A stretch of 64,000 bases of DNA, taken from positions 62,001 to 126,000 of the forward strand of contig JADFZL010000011.1 in the NCBI GenBank assembly GCA_015232575.1. The letters run 5' to 3'. Made by a program: the position numbers and the translations under genes. The notes below the pieces were generated by a model that made no database searches, was not told the origin of the DNA, and worked only from the letters and a program-made list of their open reading frames with translations. Positions within the stretch are counted from its first letter, which is position 1; each line of letters opens with the position of its first letter. Of the stretch, positions 1 through 9,124 are shown one piece after another. The DNA comes from Candidatus Rifleibacteriota bacterium (GTDB lineage Bacteria; Muiribacteriota; Ozemobacteria; Ozemobacterales; Ozemobacteraceae).

Positions 1-952
1 TGATCATCTTGAAAATCGGTTCAGAATATTCCCCGGAAATCAGAAATTTGCTGACATGAATATGACCCTTTTCAATCGCGACTTCCTGCGCTGTTTTCAT
101 ATTCTTGTCCTTGAGGCCTTTTGAAGCACCTTTTTCTACCAGAAACCTGACCATCTGGAGATAACCTCTGTCACTGGCCATGTGCAGAGGTGTTCGTCCA
201 CTGTTATCCTGCTCGTTAAAAGAAATACCATTGCTCAACAATAACTCAAAAACTCTCATGCCGCCCTTTTCAGCGGCATGGTGCAGCAAACTCTTTCCGG
301 AATTATCTTTTGAATTGATAATATTATTTATCTTTTCTGATGGAATCGATGCCAAAACAAATTTTAAACATTCAAAATCTTTTCCCTGAGCCGAATAGCT
401 AATCGGAAAGCATCCCCGACTATCTTTGACTGAAAAATCGGCGCCATTCTGACTGAGAATTTTTATTACTTCAATATTTTCAGATTGACAGGCATAATGA
501 AGCGCAGTGCATTTGTATCTGTCACAGGAATTAATAAATTTCGCTCCTCCAAATTTCAACAGAAGTTTTAATGCTTTGATATCGCCGGTTTTTGCAGCAA
601 GAATAAGACTGTTTCCCTGTGAAGAATCTTTATCCATGGCTGCCGTGAGTTCAAGAAGCTTTTCCAGAGATTTGTATTTCCTCTGCATTATTGCCACGTG
701 AAGTGGAGAATAGCCTTTTCCATTTTCAATATTAATATCTGAACCAAATTGTACAAGCGATTCAATTCCCGAAAGATTTTCTGAAACTACCATTCTATGG
801 ATTGGAATTTGTCCGGATGAATCTGGTAAATTCAAATTCTGCCAGGGTTTCAAGATGAAAGAAACTCCTGAATATTCATCCTGGTACTTGAAATTTATGT
901 ATATTCCGGAAATCAGAAGTATCGATGCAATAATATTTAAGAATTTTCTCAT
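1..952 (-). CDS. Ankyrin-repeat protein, 3' end outside window
   Basis: Starts at an ATG whose bases overlap the TGA stop of the upstream kinase gene (ATGA), so the two are probably translationally coupled. About 317 codons are visible and the frame is open to the window edge. Residues 3-20 form a hydrophobic helix (signal peptide or anchor), so the repeats probably lie outside the cytoplasm. At least five ankyrin units follow, recognisable by YSPLHVAI, CTALHYA, KSLLHHAA and RTPLHMA, each followed by a helix pair such as GDIKALKLLLKFGG. Ankyrin repeats bind proteins. Placement directly behind a membrane-anchored Ser/Thr kinase suggests a shared pathway, but no substrate or partner can be read from the sequence. 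Confidence 0.88.
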   Translation of the reverse strand, partial: MRKFLNIIASILLISGIYINFKYQDEYSGVSFILKPWQNLNLPDSSGQIPIHRMVVSENLSGIESLVQFGSDINIENGKGYSPLHVAIMQRKYKSLEKLLELTAAMDKDSSQGNSLILAAKTGDIKALKLLLKFGGAKFINSCDRYKCTALHYACQSENIEVIKILSQNGADFSVKDSRGCFPISYSAQGKDFECLKFVLASIPSEKINNIINSKDNSGKSLLHHAAEKGGMRVFELLLSNGISFNEQDNSGRTPLHMASDRGYLQMVRFLVEKGASKGLKDKNMKTAQEVAIEKGHIHVSKFLISGEYSEPIFKMI

Positions 953-3540
953 TCTGCAGCAACTTCTGATTTTCGAATTTCGCCTGAATTAACAAACTTT
1001 CCTTTTAACTGGCTTAATTCAAAAGAGATTTGTTTCATTTCAGATTTGCATTCCTGATTTGCCTGAAATAGTACAATCAAGAATATCAACAACGCAGGAA
1101 CAACTGCCAGCCCTGTTGAAATTAAATAGCCCGAAAACGCTGCTCCTGCAAATGCCCATAAAAACTGAATGTTTTCGAACATTGAAAAGAGTGATGCTTT
1201 TTTCATATACATTGATCTAAAATTCAACATGCGAAGAATTGTCTTGATTTTTGTATCATCGGGATTTCTATCGAAGACGTAAGATGGAAGTTCAAGAAAA
1301 TCAATCAATTCATTCCAGTTTTTGAATTGATTTTCTGATTTTAATGGAAGAGTTTCCGGGTGCTGAACGGTATTGGAGAGTTTATCAAGAGATCCTTTAC
1401 TGAGAAAGAATTTCAAATATTTTACATCTGAGTTCAGACGTGAAAGATTATCAATTCCCGAAGAAATATCCGGTGGAGTAATGTGGTTTCTGAAAACGCT
1501 TTCCCTGTTTCTCAGCCTGATAAAACTGTGAAATTTCATAAAAATATTTGCTGATTCTTCAGATGATTTGATTGAAAAATATTTATTAAATATTTCGATT
1601 ATCCATTCTGGTGGGGATTTTAGAGATGCAATGAAGTTAACGACAGATTCACCCGGCTCTGAGCCGTTCAGGAATAAAATAAATTCATTCTGGAACTTTG
1701 AATCTGTTTTGAGTGCATATACCATTTTCTCTTCAATGGAAATTATATCGAGGTATCTTTTGTTGATCATTGTCATGGAAATATTTTTAGAAAATTCGAG
1801 CATAAATCGCCATAAAATAAGCTCAGCTTCTGAAAGTAGTTTTTCACTTGCTGCCCATTCAAGAAATCCTGGCATGAAGGCTATTCTGAAAGGAACTTCT
1901 GAATCAAATAGATTCGAAAAAGCTTCATCAGTGAACTTTTCTTTTCCAAACTTTGCAAAGAGCTTTTCTGTTACTGCAAGAATAACAAGAGCATGTCTGT
2001 TTAAGGGAACCGATGAAAGGGAGCCGATTGTCGAAGTTGATGAAGCTTGTAAAGGCTGAGAAGCTGCAGCCAAAGAAGCTGGATTGAATTTTCTTATGCT
2101 TTCTGACAGTTTGACTATTTTGTCAACTTCGGATGTACATCGATAGTTGAATTTTCGAAAAACTGAAGACAAGTCACCACTGAAGATCATTTCAATCATA
2201 AATAAGTCATTTGCATCTGCCTTTTCCGTTACGCATAAAAGCAAAAGATGCTTAAGAAGATCTTCATTAAAAATGTTTCCACGCCAGTAAAGAGGGGAGG
2301 AAGGCGTAAATCTCATAAGCATGAGAAATACTACAAGATCCGGATTATCAGTTTTTCCAAAAATTCGGTATACTTCTTCGGCCAATTCAGCATTTCTCTG
2401 ACTCTCAACCCACTTAACTGTTAATCCAGTGCGGACATGTTCACACGCCTCTGTCCAGTTATCAATTGAAATTGCAGCCTGTTTTAGATATGTCTGAATT
2501 GTCTGATGATCTTTTCCTGCAATAATGAAAATCGGCGGAGGCTTGATTTTCCATGCTGGTTCATTTCCTGAAGAAGTCGTACCCGCATCAAGATTAACTT
2601 CCGAATCCAGAGCAGATGGTGAGATTGTATTGTACCAACTGAATACCTGATCATATCCCCATCTCAACTCCGGATTCCTTGTCAGAAGACCGGCGAGAAG
2701 AGTTCTTATTTCGGGTTTGAAATTAAAAGGAATCGGAACATCTTTCGTGGAAAGTGTGTACAATGCCTCATGCTCGGTCAAGTTATCAAATGGCGATTTT
2801 CCGGAAATCATTTCATAAATTATTATTCCAGTAGACCACCAGTCAGATTTTCTGCTGAAAATACCGGCAAGACTTTCAGGAGACTGGTAAATTCCGGTCG
2901 CCCTGAAATCAGTCATCTTTTTTGAAAATTCATCTTCAATTATTGATGCAGAGCCGAAATCTCCGAAGGCAACCTTTAATGGTGAATGGGCACGAAGCAT
3001 GATATTTGATGGTTTCAAGTCCAGGTGTATTATTCCTTCAGAATGAATAATGTTCAAAAACTTGATAATCTGATCAAAAAAAGTCATTAAATCCGCGCTC
3101 TTAAAGCGCTTTTTTTTCAAAGTCTGATCAAGTGTACCAAGATTCAGATATTCCTGCATCTCAAAATCTCTTGAGTACTCTGGATCATTGCCATATTCAA
3201 TTATTTTAACAAATAGTGAAGGATTTTTTGTCGAGGCGGACAGAATTCTCTTTATTGTGAGGTGGTCGCAATGAATTCCTGTGCGGAAAAGTTTGAGAAT
3301 TCGAAACTGATTATTTTTTTCAATCAAAAATATATCAGCCTCTCCGCCTTTTGCGGGAAAAGATTCAACGACATTCCAGGTTCTGAATGAAGATATTTTT
3401 CCGGTAATAAAAGACGCAGAAGACGAAATAGGCTGACCGATTTGTTGTGGGTCTGATTGCTTATCAGAAACGGTTTCGCAGGAAGGTCCGCTTGCATCTT
3501 TGATTTGTGAATCAGGAAGAGTTTTTGAGGATGAATCCAT
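949..3540 (-). CDS. Membrane-anchored Ser/Thr protein kinase
   Basis: Eukaryotic-type (Hanks) kinase of 863 residues. The kinase domain is at about 57-305, with lysine in ILKLFR (K83), catalytic loop HLDLKPSN (172-179), DFG (194-196), SPE in place of APE (220-222) and the late conserved Arg in RNPELRWG. All residues needed for catalysis are present. Asp replaces Arg in the HRD position (HLD), so activation-loop control may differ. The middle 450 residues are helical and match nothing I recognise. Two hydrophobic segments near residues 800-835 anchor the protein, followed by a short charged tail. The gene lies 13 bases behind the coiled-coil gene and overlaps the ankyrin gene. The start lacks a strong ribosome site, which fits translational coupling. 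Confidence 0.92.
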   Translation of the reverse strand: MDSSSKTLPDSQIKDASGPSCETVSDKQSDPQQIGQPISSSASFITGKISSFRTWNVVESFPAKGGEADIFLIEKNNQFRILKLFRTGIHCDHLTIKRILSASTKNPSLFVKIIEYGNDPEYSRDFEMQEYLNLGTLDQTLKKKRFKSADLMTFFDQIIKFLNIIHSEGIIHLDLKPSNIMLRAHSPLKVAFGDFGSASIIEDEFSKKMTDFRATGIYQSPESLAGIFSRKSDWWSTGIIIYEMISGKSPFDNLTEHEALYTLSTKDVPIPFNFKPEIRTLLAGLLTRNPELRWGYDQVFSWYNTISPSALDSEVNLDAGTTSSGNEPAWKIKPPPIFIIAGKDHQTIQTYLKQAAISIDNWTEACEHVRTGLTVKWVESQRNAELAEEVYRIFGKTDNPDLVVFLMLMRFTPSSPLYWRGNIFNEDLLKHLLLLCVTEKADANDLFMIEMIFSGDLSSVFRKFNYRCTSEVDKIVKLSESIRKFNPASLAAASQPLQASSTSTIGSLSSVPLNRHALVILAVTEKLFAKFGKEKFTDEAFSNLFDSEVPFRIAFMPGFLEWAASEKLLSEAELILWRFMLEFSKNISMTMINKRYLDIISIEEKMVYALKTDSKFQNEFILFLNGSEPGESVVNFIASLKSPPEWIIEIFNKYFSIKSSEESANIFMKFHSFIRLRNRESVFRNHITPPDISSGIDNLSRLNSDVKYLKFFLSKGSLDKLSNTVQHPETLPLKSENQFKNWNELIDFLELPSYVFDRNPDDTKIKTILRMLNFRSMYMKKASLFSMFENIQFLWAFAGAAFSGYLISTGLAVVPALLIFLIVLFQANQECKSEMKQISFELSQLKGKFVNSGEIRKSEVAAE

Positions 3541-3553
3541 TTCAATATTTATT

Positions 3554-5125
3554 CTATTTCTTTAATTCCCGGGCGCTGTACTGCGTTTTTTTCTCCTGTC
3601 TGGTTTCGATATGTGTTTTTGTCATCTGTTCAAGTTGTTCAATTGTAATAGAGTCAATTCCATCTTCAAATCGAACTCTTTCAATAAAGAAAATACCATG
3701 ATTTCTCAGATTCTGAATAAAAGTATCAGCAGTGTTACACCATTTTTCCTTTATTTCGTTTTCTTTCTGGCGTTGCAGTTCGCTGACATCAGATTTTTCT
3801 GAAATATTTTCAACAACTCGTACAAGACGAATGCTTACTGATTGATCGGAGTTAAGTTTCACAAGAAGTTTGTACTGCCGTTCCCGCGTGTTGAGTACAG
3901 CTATTTTTCCGGATGCAAGAGTTTCAGCAATATCGGGTTCAGGTGGCTCAACTGAAGCATAATTAAGCTTTGCGAGTTCCTGGCTGATTTTTTCTCTGAT
4001 AATACGTTCTTTCTGAAGTTTGATTTTCAGATTTATACATTCAGTAACATCAGAATAGATTTTTTCATATCTTTCTCGTGAAAGTATATCAGCAGCAATG
4101 GCACTTTCAATTGATTTTTTCATTGCAGTGGCGACATAATCAACTTCAAGGAAAGCCTTCAGCTGGCTCTTGAAAAACTCACTCAGCTTTTCTGACTGTT
4201 GCCTTTCATGAAGGCTGATTTTAATGTCGTCCCTGATTGCCTGAAGAATATCGTAACTTTCGTTTTTCAGAGCCTTTTCATAAAGCTTTTTAATTTCAGA
4301 TTTCTTATTTTCGTCGAATTCATAAATTTCAAGTCGTTGTGAATAGAACTTAATTTCTTCCCTGATAAGAATGATTTGATTTTTTGCTTTTTCAATTTTC
4401 GACTTTTCTTTCAGAGCGGCTATTTCAATGCATAAATCAGCAGCAGCCGAAAGCCTGGTTTCTATGTCGTCTGAACTCTTTATAATTTCATCAAGTGTTT
4501 CAGAAATTCTCCTGGCGGAATCGCTGGAGGCATTATCTATGAGCAGCGTTTCTAATCCATCTGATATTTTTTTTTGATAATGTTCAAATAATTTCTGCAT
4601 TTCAAGGTAATTCTGTTCTGCAGAAGCTATTTCTTCAGTGAGAGATTTAAGAGATGCTTTAACTTCGGTAATATCCTTTTCAGAAAGGCTCAGCATAAAG
4701 ATTTTTGAAGTAGTATTTTCAAGCAGTTCTGAAGCTTCGGCAATTCGTTTTTCAAGAACATTTCTGGATTTGGAAAGAATTTTGGCGGTTTTTAAATGAT
4801 CTGTAAATACTGTCAGGGTATTTTTCAGGTCAGTTCTGACCTTTTCTGTTGAGGCTTTGATTTTATTCATGCATTCTTCAGATGGTTTTTCCATAATAAT
4901 CGAAGAAGTCATTGAATCAAGTACCGCTGAAATTACAATAGGCATAACAGCAATTGCAACGGCCCCACCAACAATCATTCCGGCGGAAAAAAGAAGATTT
5001 CCACCTGCAACAAGCGCTGCCTGACCAGTTGCAGCCGAAGCAGAAGCACCTGTTGCAGCGCTTGCTGCACCGGCAGATTCCGCCCAGGTAAAGATAATTG
5101 GATATGTTACAATGGCAGAACTCAT
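3554..5125 (-). CDS. Coiled-coil membrane protein, unknown function
   Basis: 523 residues. The N-terminus is Ala/Gly/Ser-rich with a hydrophobic stretch at about 38-70 (ending AVAIAVMPIVISAVL), long enough for one or two membrane passes. From about residue 80 to 420 it is almost entirely charged heptad-like sequence rich in Lys, Glu, Ile and Leu, predicting long coiled coils. The last 100 residues look globular (KIAVLNTRERQYKLLVKLNS onward). The start has a good ribosome site (GGAGAG about 7 bases upstream) and overlaps the glycosyltransferase stop by four bases. I do not recognise a family. The operon position suggests a scaffold or substrate for the following kinase; this is inference. Confidence 0.8.
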   Translation of the reverse strand: MSSAIVTYPIIFTWAESAGAASAATGASASAATGQAALVAGGNLLFSAGMIVGGAVAIAVMPIVISAVLDSMTSSIIMEKPSEECMNKIKASTEKVRTDLKNTLTVFTDHLKTAKILSKSRNVLEKRIAEASELLENTTSKIFMLSLSEKDITEVKASLKSLTEEIASAEQNYLEMQKLFEHYQKKISDGLETLLIDNASSDSARRISETLDEIIKSSDDIETRLSAAADLCIEIAALKEKSKIEKAKNQIILIREEIKFYSQRLEIYEFDENKKSEIKKLYEKALKNESYDILQAIRDDIKISLHERQQSEKLSEFFKSQLKAFLEVDYVATAMKKSIESAIAADILSRERYEKIYSDVTECINLKIKLQKERIIREKISQELAKLNYASVEPPEPDIAETLASGKIAVLNTRERQYKLLVKLNSDQSVSIRLVRVVENISEKSDVSELQRQKENEIKEKWCNTADTFIQNLRNHGIFFIERVRFEDGIDSITIEQLEQMTKTHIETRQEKKTQYSARELKK

Positions 5126-6801
5126 TTTACTCTCCGCTTTAATTCGTATTCAAGTATTCCCTCATGAACCTTTTCAGCAAGATCTTTCCAGGTATTCCAT
5201 GATGCAATTGACTTTCTGGCATTTCTCGATTTATCCTGCAAAGAGTTGCGCTGAGAAAATGCTGCTCTCATCTGCCTTCGCAAATCAGCAATAGAGACTT
5301 CACGGGTTTTTACCGCAGGTGAACCTGTAAACAATTTTTCAGCAGGAATCATCGCTTCTTCGCTCACAACCGGAAATCCCATTTCTGCGTTGAATTGAAA
5401 ATAGTCTGAAAGGTAATCCGGTCCAATTACCGGAAGTCCGCAAGCGATGGCTTCTCTGACAGGCAAGGTCGAATAAAACGACCTTCCACAGGCAATATAT
5501 GCCTGGCAGGAGCCGAATAACCCAGCTAGATCTTCATCGGAGAGTATGTCGTTAATTATTGTAACTTTCGGAAACGACGAATTCAATGCACCCAGCCGAA
5601 TTGCCAGATCAGAAATTTCGTATTGCATTTTCTTTTTAGGTCTGGGAAGGTGTGACAACTTAATTACCAGATTCACTGGTTCATTTGCTTTGAATTCTTC
5701 AAGATAGGCGCGTAAAGCAATATCAAGCCCTTTCCGATAAAGTGGATTTCCGCTGAAAATAAACTTGAAATTTCTGTTTTCAACAAGATCCTGAGTCAAT
5801 TTTGCTTTTGGAGAAAAAATTCTCGAATTGACTGTTGGTTCAAATAATTCAACTTTCTCACTGTTAAAGCCGAACTTCAGGAGAGTATCCAGATGTTTTT
5901 TGGAATAAACCCAGATTTTCTTTGCCCTTTTGAGTTTTTGAGATTCAATGGTTGAAATTTGGGTGGGGTGAAAACCAGAAATTGCAAAGAAAATTCCCCT
6001 TTCTGCATTAGGCGGAAGGGCAGCCGCCGGAAGGCAGAATATTCTCAAGCGTCCGCTTGATGGGCGTTTTGCAATACGTCTTATGATTTCAGAACACAGT
6101 ACTTTTGCTGCTTCAGGGCCGTAAGATCTATGTTCACTCAAAGCGAGCGGCATTTCCAGGCCTCTCGCAGCAAGAATTAATTCCCTGATGATTCTTCCTG
6201 AAGCTGACGGAGCGGCATAATCACCTTCAAAACAAAACCTGGAAAGCTTGTTATCATTTCCCGATACAAGAGCTGAATCGCTGCCTGGTTCAGTTTCAGA
6301 GTTTTCCGAAAGGCTTGAAGTGTTTGAGGCTGCTTGTCCAGATTTCAGAGTTTCTGCTTCATTACGTTTTGAAAAAGGTTGAGGATGCTCTCTGGATTGA
6401 GGTCGAGTCTGCTGACGCGACTGAGGGTGCGACTGTTGAGGCGAATCTGACTTGGGATGCGACTGATGGTCAGGGCGGGGACGCGATTGGTGTTCGGTTC
6501 GATGCTGTGATTGGTGAGGCGATTCTGATTTTGGCCTAGTTTCATGGTCTGAACGTGGGCGCGATTGGTGTTCTGTTCGGTGCTGTGATTGGTGGGACGA
6601 TTCTGATTTTGGCCTGGATTCGTGCTCTGAACGTGGACGCGATTGGTGTTCTGTTCGGTGCTGTGATTGGTGAGGTGATTCTGATTTTGGCCTGGATTTG
6701 ATTTCAGGCGCTGTTTGGTTACGATGATGCGTACCGGTATGTGTCTGCTTCTGTGGTTCAGATTGTGACGGTGAATGAGCCTTTTTTTCTGGTTTATTCA
6801 T
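5122..6801 (-). CDS. GT4-like glycosyltransferase with repetitive N-terminal tail
   Basis: 559 residues. Residues 1 to about 150 are a very hydrophilic tail of His, Gln, Arg, Ser, Pro and Glu containing 26-residue tandem repeats. From about 200 the protein is a group 1 (GT4/GT-B) glycosyltransferase: FSGNPLYRKGLDIALRA (about 345-362) is the nucleotide-sugar domain entry, and REAIACGLPVI (about 446-456) the family's E-x-A-x-G-x-P region. There is no signal peptide, so it is probably cytoplasmic. Donor and acceptor sugars cannot be inferred. It overlaps both neighbours by four bases (ATGA at each end), so it belongs to the kinase operon. The tail is the odd part and is treated as a separate repeat entry. 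Confidence 0.85.
   Translation of the reverse strand: MNKPEKKAHSPSQSEPQKQTHTGTHHRNQTAPEIKSRPKSESPHQSQHRTEHQSRPRSEHESRPKSESSHQSQHRTEHQSRPRSDHETRPKSESPHQSQHRTEHQSRPRPDHQSHPKSDSPQQSHPQSRQQTRPQSREHPQPFSKRNEAETLKSGQAASNTSSLSENSETEPGSDSALVSGNDNKLSRFCFEGDYAAPSASGRIIRELILAARGLEMPLALSEHRSYGPEAAKVLCSEIIRRIAKRPSSGRLRIFCLPAAALPPNAERGIFFAISGFHPTQISTIESQKLKRAKKIWVYSKKHLDTLLKFGFNSEKVELFEPTVNSRIFSPKAKLTQDLVENRNFKFIFSGNPLYRKGLDIALRAYLEEFKANEPVNLVIKLSHLPRPKKKMQYEISDLAIRLGALNSSFPKVTIINDILSDEDLAGLFGSCQAYIACGRSFYSTLPVREAIACGLPVIGPDYLSDYFQFNAEMGFPVVSEEAMIPAEKLFTGSPAVKTREVSIADLRRQMRAAFSQRNSLQDKSRNARKSIASWNTWKDLAEKVHEGILEYELKRRVK
6385..6696 (-). repeat. 78-bp in-frame tandem repeat in glycosyltransferase tail
   Basis: Four consecutive 78-bp units encode 26 residues each. 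Unit 1 is 6619-6696, unit 2 is 6541-6618 and unit 3 is 6463-6540; these three are nearly identical (core PHQSQHRTEHQSRPRS). Unit 4 (6385-6462) has diverged. Unit length is a multiple of three, so copy-number change would keep the frame. Confidence 0.9.
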
Positions 6802-7667
6802 AAACAGGCCTTTGCTTCTGCTGCCTTTTTTGCTGCAACAGAAAGATATTTAAAACAGGTTCTAGTAAGACCTGTCTGTCCAAGTCTTCCGACATGTTTT
6901 CCTGATTCGCCATGATAATCGCTGCCACCACTTACGAGCCATCTGCGATTTTCAGCAAGTTTTCTGAATTTTTCAGTCTGGTTTGGATCGTGATCACCGT
7001 AGTAGACTTCGATTCCATCCCAGGGAAGGTCTTTAATGTTTGAATAGGTTGTATCCCAGTTTTGATCAAGCCCTGGATGTGCAATAAATGCCAGCCCTTT
7101 TGCCTCGTGAATTGCATTTATTCCATTTCCCGGTGCTAAATGCAATTTTGGAACATAGGCAGGGCAACCTTTTTTCAGATATTTATCAAAAGCTTCCTGA
7201 TAATCTTTTACAAAGCCGTTTGCAAGAAGATATCTTGCAATGTGTGGTCTGGCAAGAATTACTCCCTGTTGACTTTCAAAATCAGCTCTGAGAGGGGCTA
7301 CATTAACTTTGAGGCTTTCCAGAAGGTCAAGAATTTTGAATGCTCTCATTCTTCTCGCTTCTTCGTGTTTTTTCAGAAGCTCGACAAGGGAATTCGTATT
7401 TCTATCCAGAAAGAGGCCAATAACATGAAGGGAATAGTCCTGATCAGGCATTCCGCATGAAAGTTCTATGCCGGTGACAAAAGTCATTCCCAGCTTTTCA
7501 GCCGTTTCTGAAGCTTCATCAACACCTTTCACTGTATCGTGGTCTGTAAGAGCGATTGCTTTCAAACCACTTCGGTAACATGTTTTAACCAGTTCGGAAG
7601 GAGTAAGAATGCCATCAGAGGCTGTGCTGTGTAAGTGCAGGTCCGCAAAAATATCTTTTTGATTCAT
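6798..7667 (-). CDS. PHP-domain phosphoesterase (TrpH/YciV family)
   Basis: 289 residues, the usual size for the YciV/TrpH family. These metal-dependent phosphoesterases include 3',5'-nucleoside bisphosphate phosphatase and 5'-3' RNase AM. The PHP metal-site motifs are intact: DLHLHSTASDG (about 10-20), TDHDTVKG, GIELSC, IAHPGLD and GSDYHGE. It is the first gene of the 7.7-1 kb operon and its stop overlaps the glycosyltransferase start by four bases. The start is an ATG with only a weak ribosome site (GAGATAACTG). Substrate is not determined. Grouping with a glycosyltransferase and kinase is unusual for this housekeeping family. Confidence 0.9.
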   Translation of the reverse strand: MNQKDIFADLHLHSTASDGILTPSELVKTCYRSGLKAIALTDHDTVKGVDEASETAEKLGMTFVTGIELSCGMPDQDYSLHVIGLFLDRNTNSLVELLKKHEEARRMRAFKILDLLESLKVNVAPLRADFESQQGVILARPHIARYLLANGFVKDYQEAFDKYLKKGCPAYVPKLHLAPGNGINAIHEAKGLAFIAHPGLDQNWDTTYSNIKDLPWDGIEVYYGDHDPNQTEKFRKLAENRRWLVSGGSDYHGESGKHVGRLGQTGLTRTCFKYLSVAAKKAAEAKACL

Positions 7668-7705
7668 CAGTTATCTCATACTTTTTCAGAAAAATTTCAC
7701 TTTTC

Positions 7706-7734
7706 ATTCTAACACTTACCAGAAAAAATCTCAA
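7706..7734 (-). promoter_or_regulatory. Sigma-70-type promoter for the PHP-GT-kinase operon
   Basis: On the minus strand TTGAGA (7729-7734) and TAGAAT (7706-7711) are spaced by 17 bases, with predicted transcription start near 7699, about 30 bases before the PHP start. No other good promoter lies between the two genes. Confidence 0.5.
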
Positions 7735-7754
7735 TACAAAGCAAATCTTCCATT

Positions 7755-7790
7755 AATGCAAACAGAGGGCATAAGCCCTCTGTTTGCATT
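7755..7790 (-). terminator. Perfect 16-bp hairpin behind the HTH gene
   Basis: The arms 7755-7770 and 7775-7790 are exact reverse complements with the 4-base loop ATAA. It lies 32 bases past the stop of the histone-like/HTH gene and upstream of the PHP promoter, where a terminator is expected. No clear T-run follows on either strand, so it may work poorly as an intrinsic terminator or serve as an mRNA 3' end. Confidence 0.55.
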
Positions 7791-7821
7791 ATTAAATCTA
7801 ATTAATATTTAAGAAAAGAAG

Positions 7822-8901
7822 TCAGTCTGCCGCTGCAATTATTTTAAGTGGCAACTGCTTTGCTGGCCACAAACTTATTCTGATTGCATTCTGGGCGATT
7901 GAAATACAACCAGCTCTTCCTGAGAAGAACTCAGGACTCTTCATGTCAGATAGCAGGGCAATAACCTTGATTCCTGCAATTACCATTAATTTGCCCGTAA
8001 ACTCCAGCGTTTTGCCTGAAATATTCAATTTCACGTCGAACTGTCCAGATGTTTTTGCAAGAGAAATTGTAACTTTTTCATTTCTTGCAGTTTTACGAAA
8101 CTCTCCCGAAGATTCCTGCAGAGCTCTTATCGGGAATACGCCTGTCATTTCACCGTCAAGTGCAGGGAAAGGCGCCTTTATTTCATTGTTTGAAAACCTG
8201 CGCAGTTCAAACCATGAGTCATTCTTTTTTGTTTCGTACTCAGAGTTGAAACTTTTCGACAATGCACACTTTTCAGCCTTTTCAAGGTGATCAACGATGG
8301 ATTTCCGAACCAGGTTTCTTCGTCCGCGAGACCAGGAAGTTACTGAATCGTAGGAAACATCACAGAAAATTGCCATTTCGAACTGTGTCATTCCCCAGAG
8401 ATTCATAAAGTTTCTTATTCTCGAAACGGGCCATGGTTCTTCAAGCCAGGCTTTTGTGTCCTTTCTGTAAATACCATAAAGACGCGGTTTCTGTGAAGAG
8501 TTGTCTTTTGTCTTGTTCTTTTCTACTCTAAGGGATTTCTTTACAGTGGAAGGCTTTGTAAGCTTTGCCCCTTTGGCAGCTTTTTCCAGTTTCTTCCCTT
8601 TCAGGGAGATTTTCGGCAATTTATAATTAGAATTCTTCGCCGTTTTAATTGGTTTCACAGATTTTACAGCCTTTACAAGCTTTTCCTGTTTGACAGGTTT
8701 TTTAGTTTTTACAGCCTTTGAGGATTTTGTAGTCTTAACAGAAGCAGCGGCCTTCGCAGGTACACTTTTCTTGACTTTCGCAGCTGTTTTCACTGCTTTC
8801 TCAATTTTTTCAGGTGTTTTAATTTTATTCTTTTTTCCTGAAGGTTTTTCTGTACTAGTCTTCGATGTTGCTTTTTTCTTCTCCATTTTACCTTTTCCCA
8901 T
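7822..8901 (-). CDS. Histone-H1-like Lys-rich tail fused to an HTH domain
   Basis: 359 residues. Residues 1-135 are Lys/Ala/Val/Thr/Pro-rich with recurring AVK, KPVK and SVKP units, like eukaryotic H1 tails and bacterial H1-like proteins. Residues 158-210 form an XRE/Cro-type helix-turn-helix (WGMTQFEMAIFCDVSYDSVTSW, then basic SRGRRN). Residues 220-359 are an unrecognised beta-rich domain ending IRISLWPAKQLPLKI. The protein should bind DNA twice over, specifically by the HTH and nonspecifically by the tail; this is inference. The start is uncertain: ATG at 8901 has little ribosome site, and ATG at 8886 has AAAGG four bases upstream. A TATAAT box lies at 8920-8925, with TTGACT 20 bases further, a suboptimal spacing. 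Confidence 0.82.
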   Translation of the reverse strand: MGKGKMEKKKATSKTSTEKPSGKKNKIKTPEKIEKAVKTAAKVKKSVPAKAAASVKTTKSSKAVKTKKPVKQEKLVKAVKSVKPIKTAKNSNYKLPKISLKGKKLEKAAKGAKLTKPSTVKKSLRVEKNKTKDNSSQKPRLYGIYRKDTKAWLEEPWPVSRIRNFMNLWGMTQFEMAIFCDVSYDSVTSWSRGRRNLVRKSIVDHLEKAEKCALSKSFNSEYETKKNDSWFELRRFSNNEIKAPFPALDGEMTGVFPIRALQESSGEFRKTARNEKVTISLAKTSGQFDVKLNISGKTLEFTGKLMVIAGIKVIALLSDMKSPEFFSGRAGCISIAQNAIRISLWPAKQLPLKIIAAAD

Positions 8902-9015
8902 GGTTTTTTTAGAATTAACATTATACTACTATGTCAGGAATTCATAGTCAAGATTCTTTTTTTTGATGTACAGGGCAGGCCGAAAAAAATATTTTTGCAT
9001 TGCACAAATTATTTG

Positions 9016-9044
9016 TTGACATTCAACTGAATGTTTGCTATTAT
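9016..9044 (+). promoter_or_regulatory. Near-consensus extended -10 promoter
   Basis: TTGACA (9016-9021), 17-base spacer, TGC then TATTAT (9039-9044), giving a perfect -35, optimal spacing and an extended -10. Predicted start near 9051 leaves a 74-base leader rich in AT. It drives the small phasin-like gene, which also has AAGGAG (9112-9117). This is the best promoter I can see in the window. Confidence 0.75.
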
Positions 9045-9124
9045 ACATATATCACAAGCCGCACAAAATAAATTGCGCGACGCAAAACAATAAAATAATA
9101 TTATTAATATGAAGGAGAATCAAA

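Noticed and set aside
1568..2059. 163-codon plus-strand frame inside the Ser/Thr kinase gene
   Set aside because: Antisense to an intact kinase gene with clear motifs; no ribosome site or domain.
6385..6696. CRISPR-like array
   Set aside because: The 78-bp units are contiguous, in frame and lack spacers; no cas gene is present in the window.
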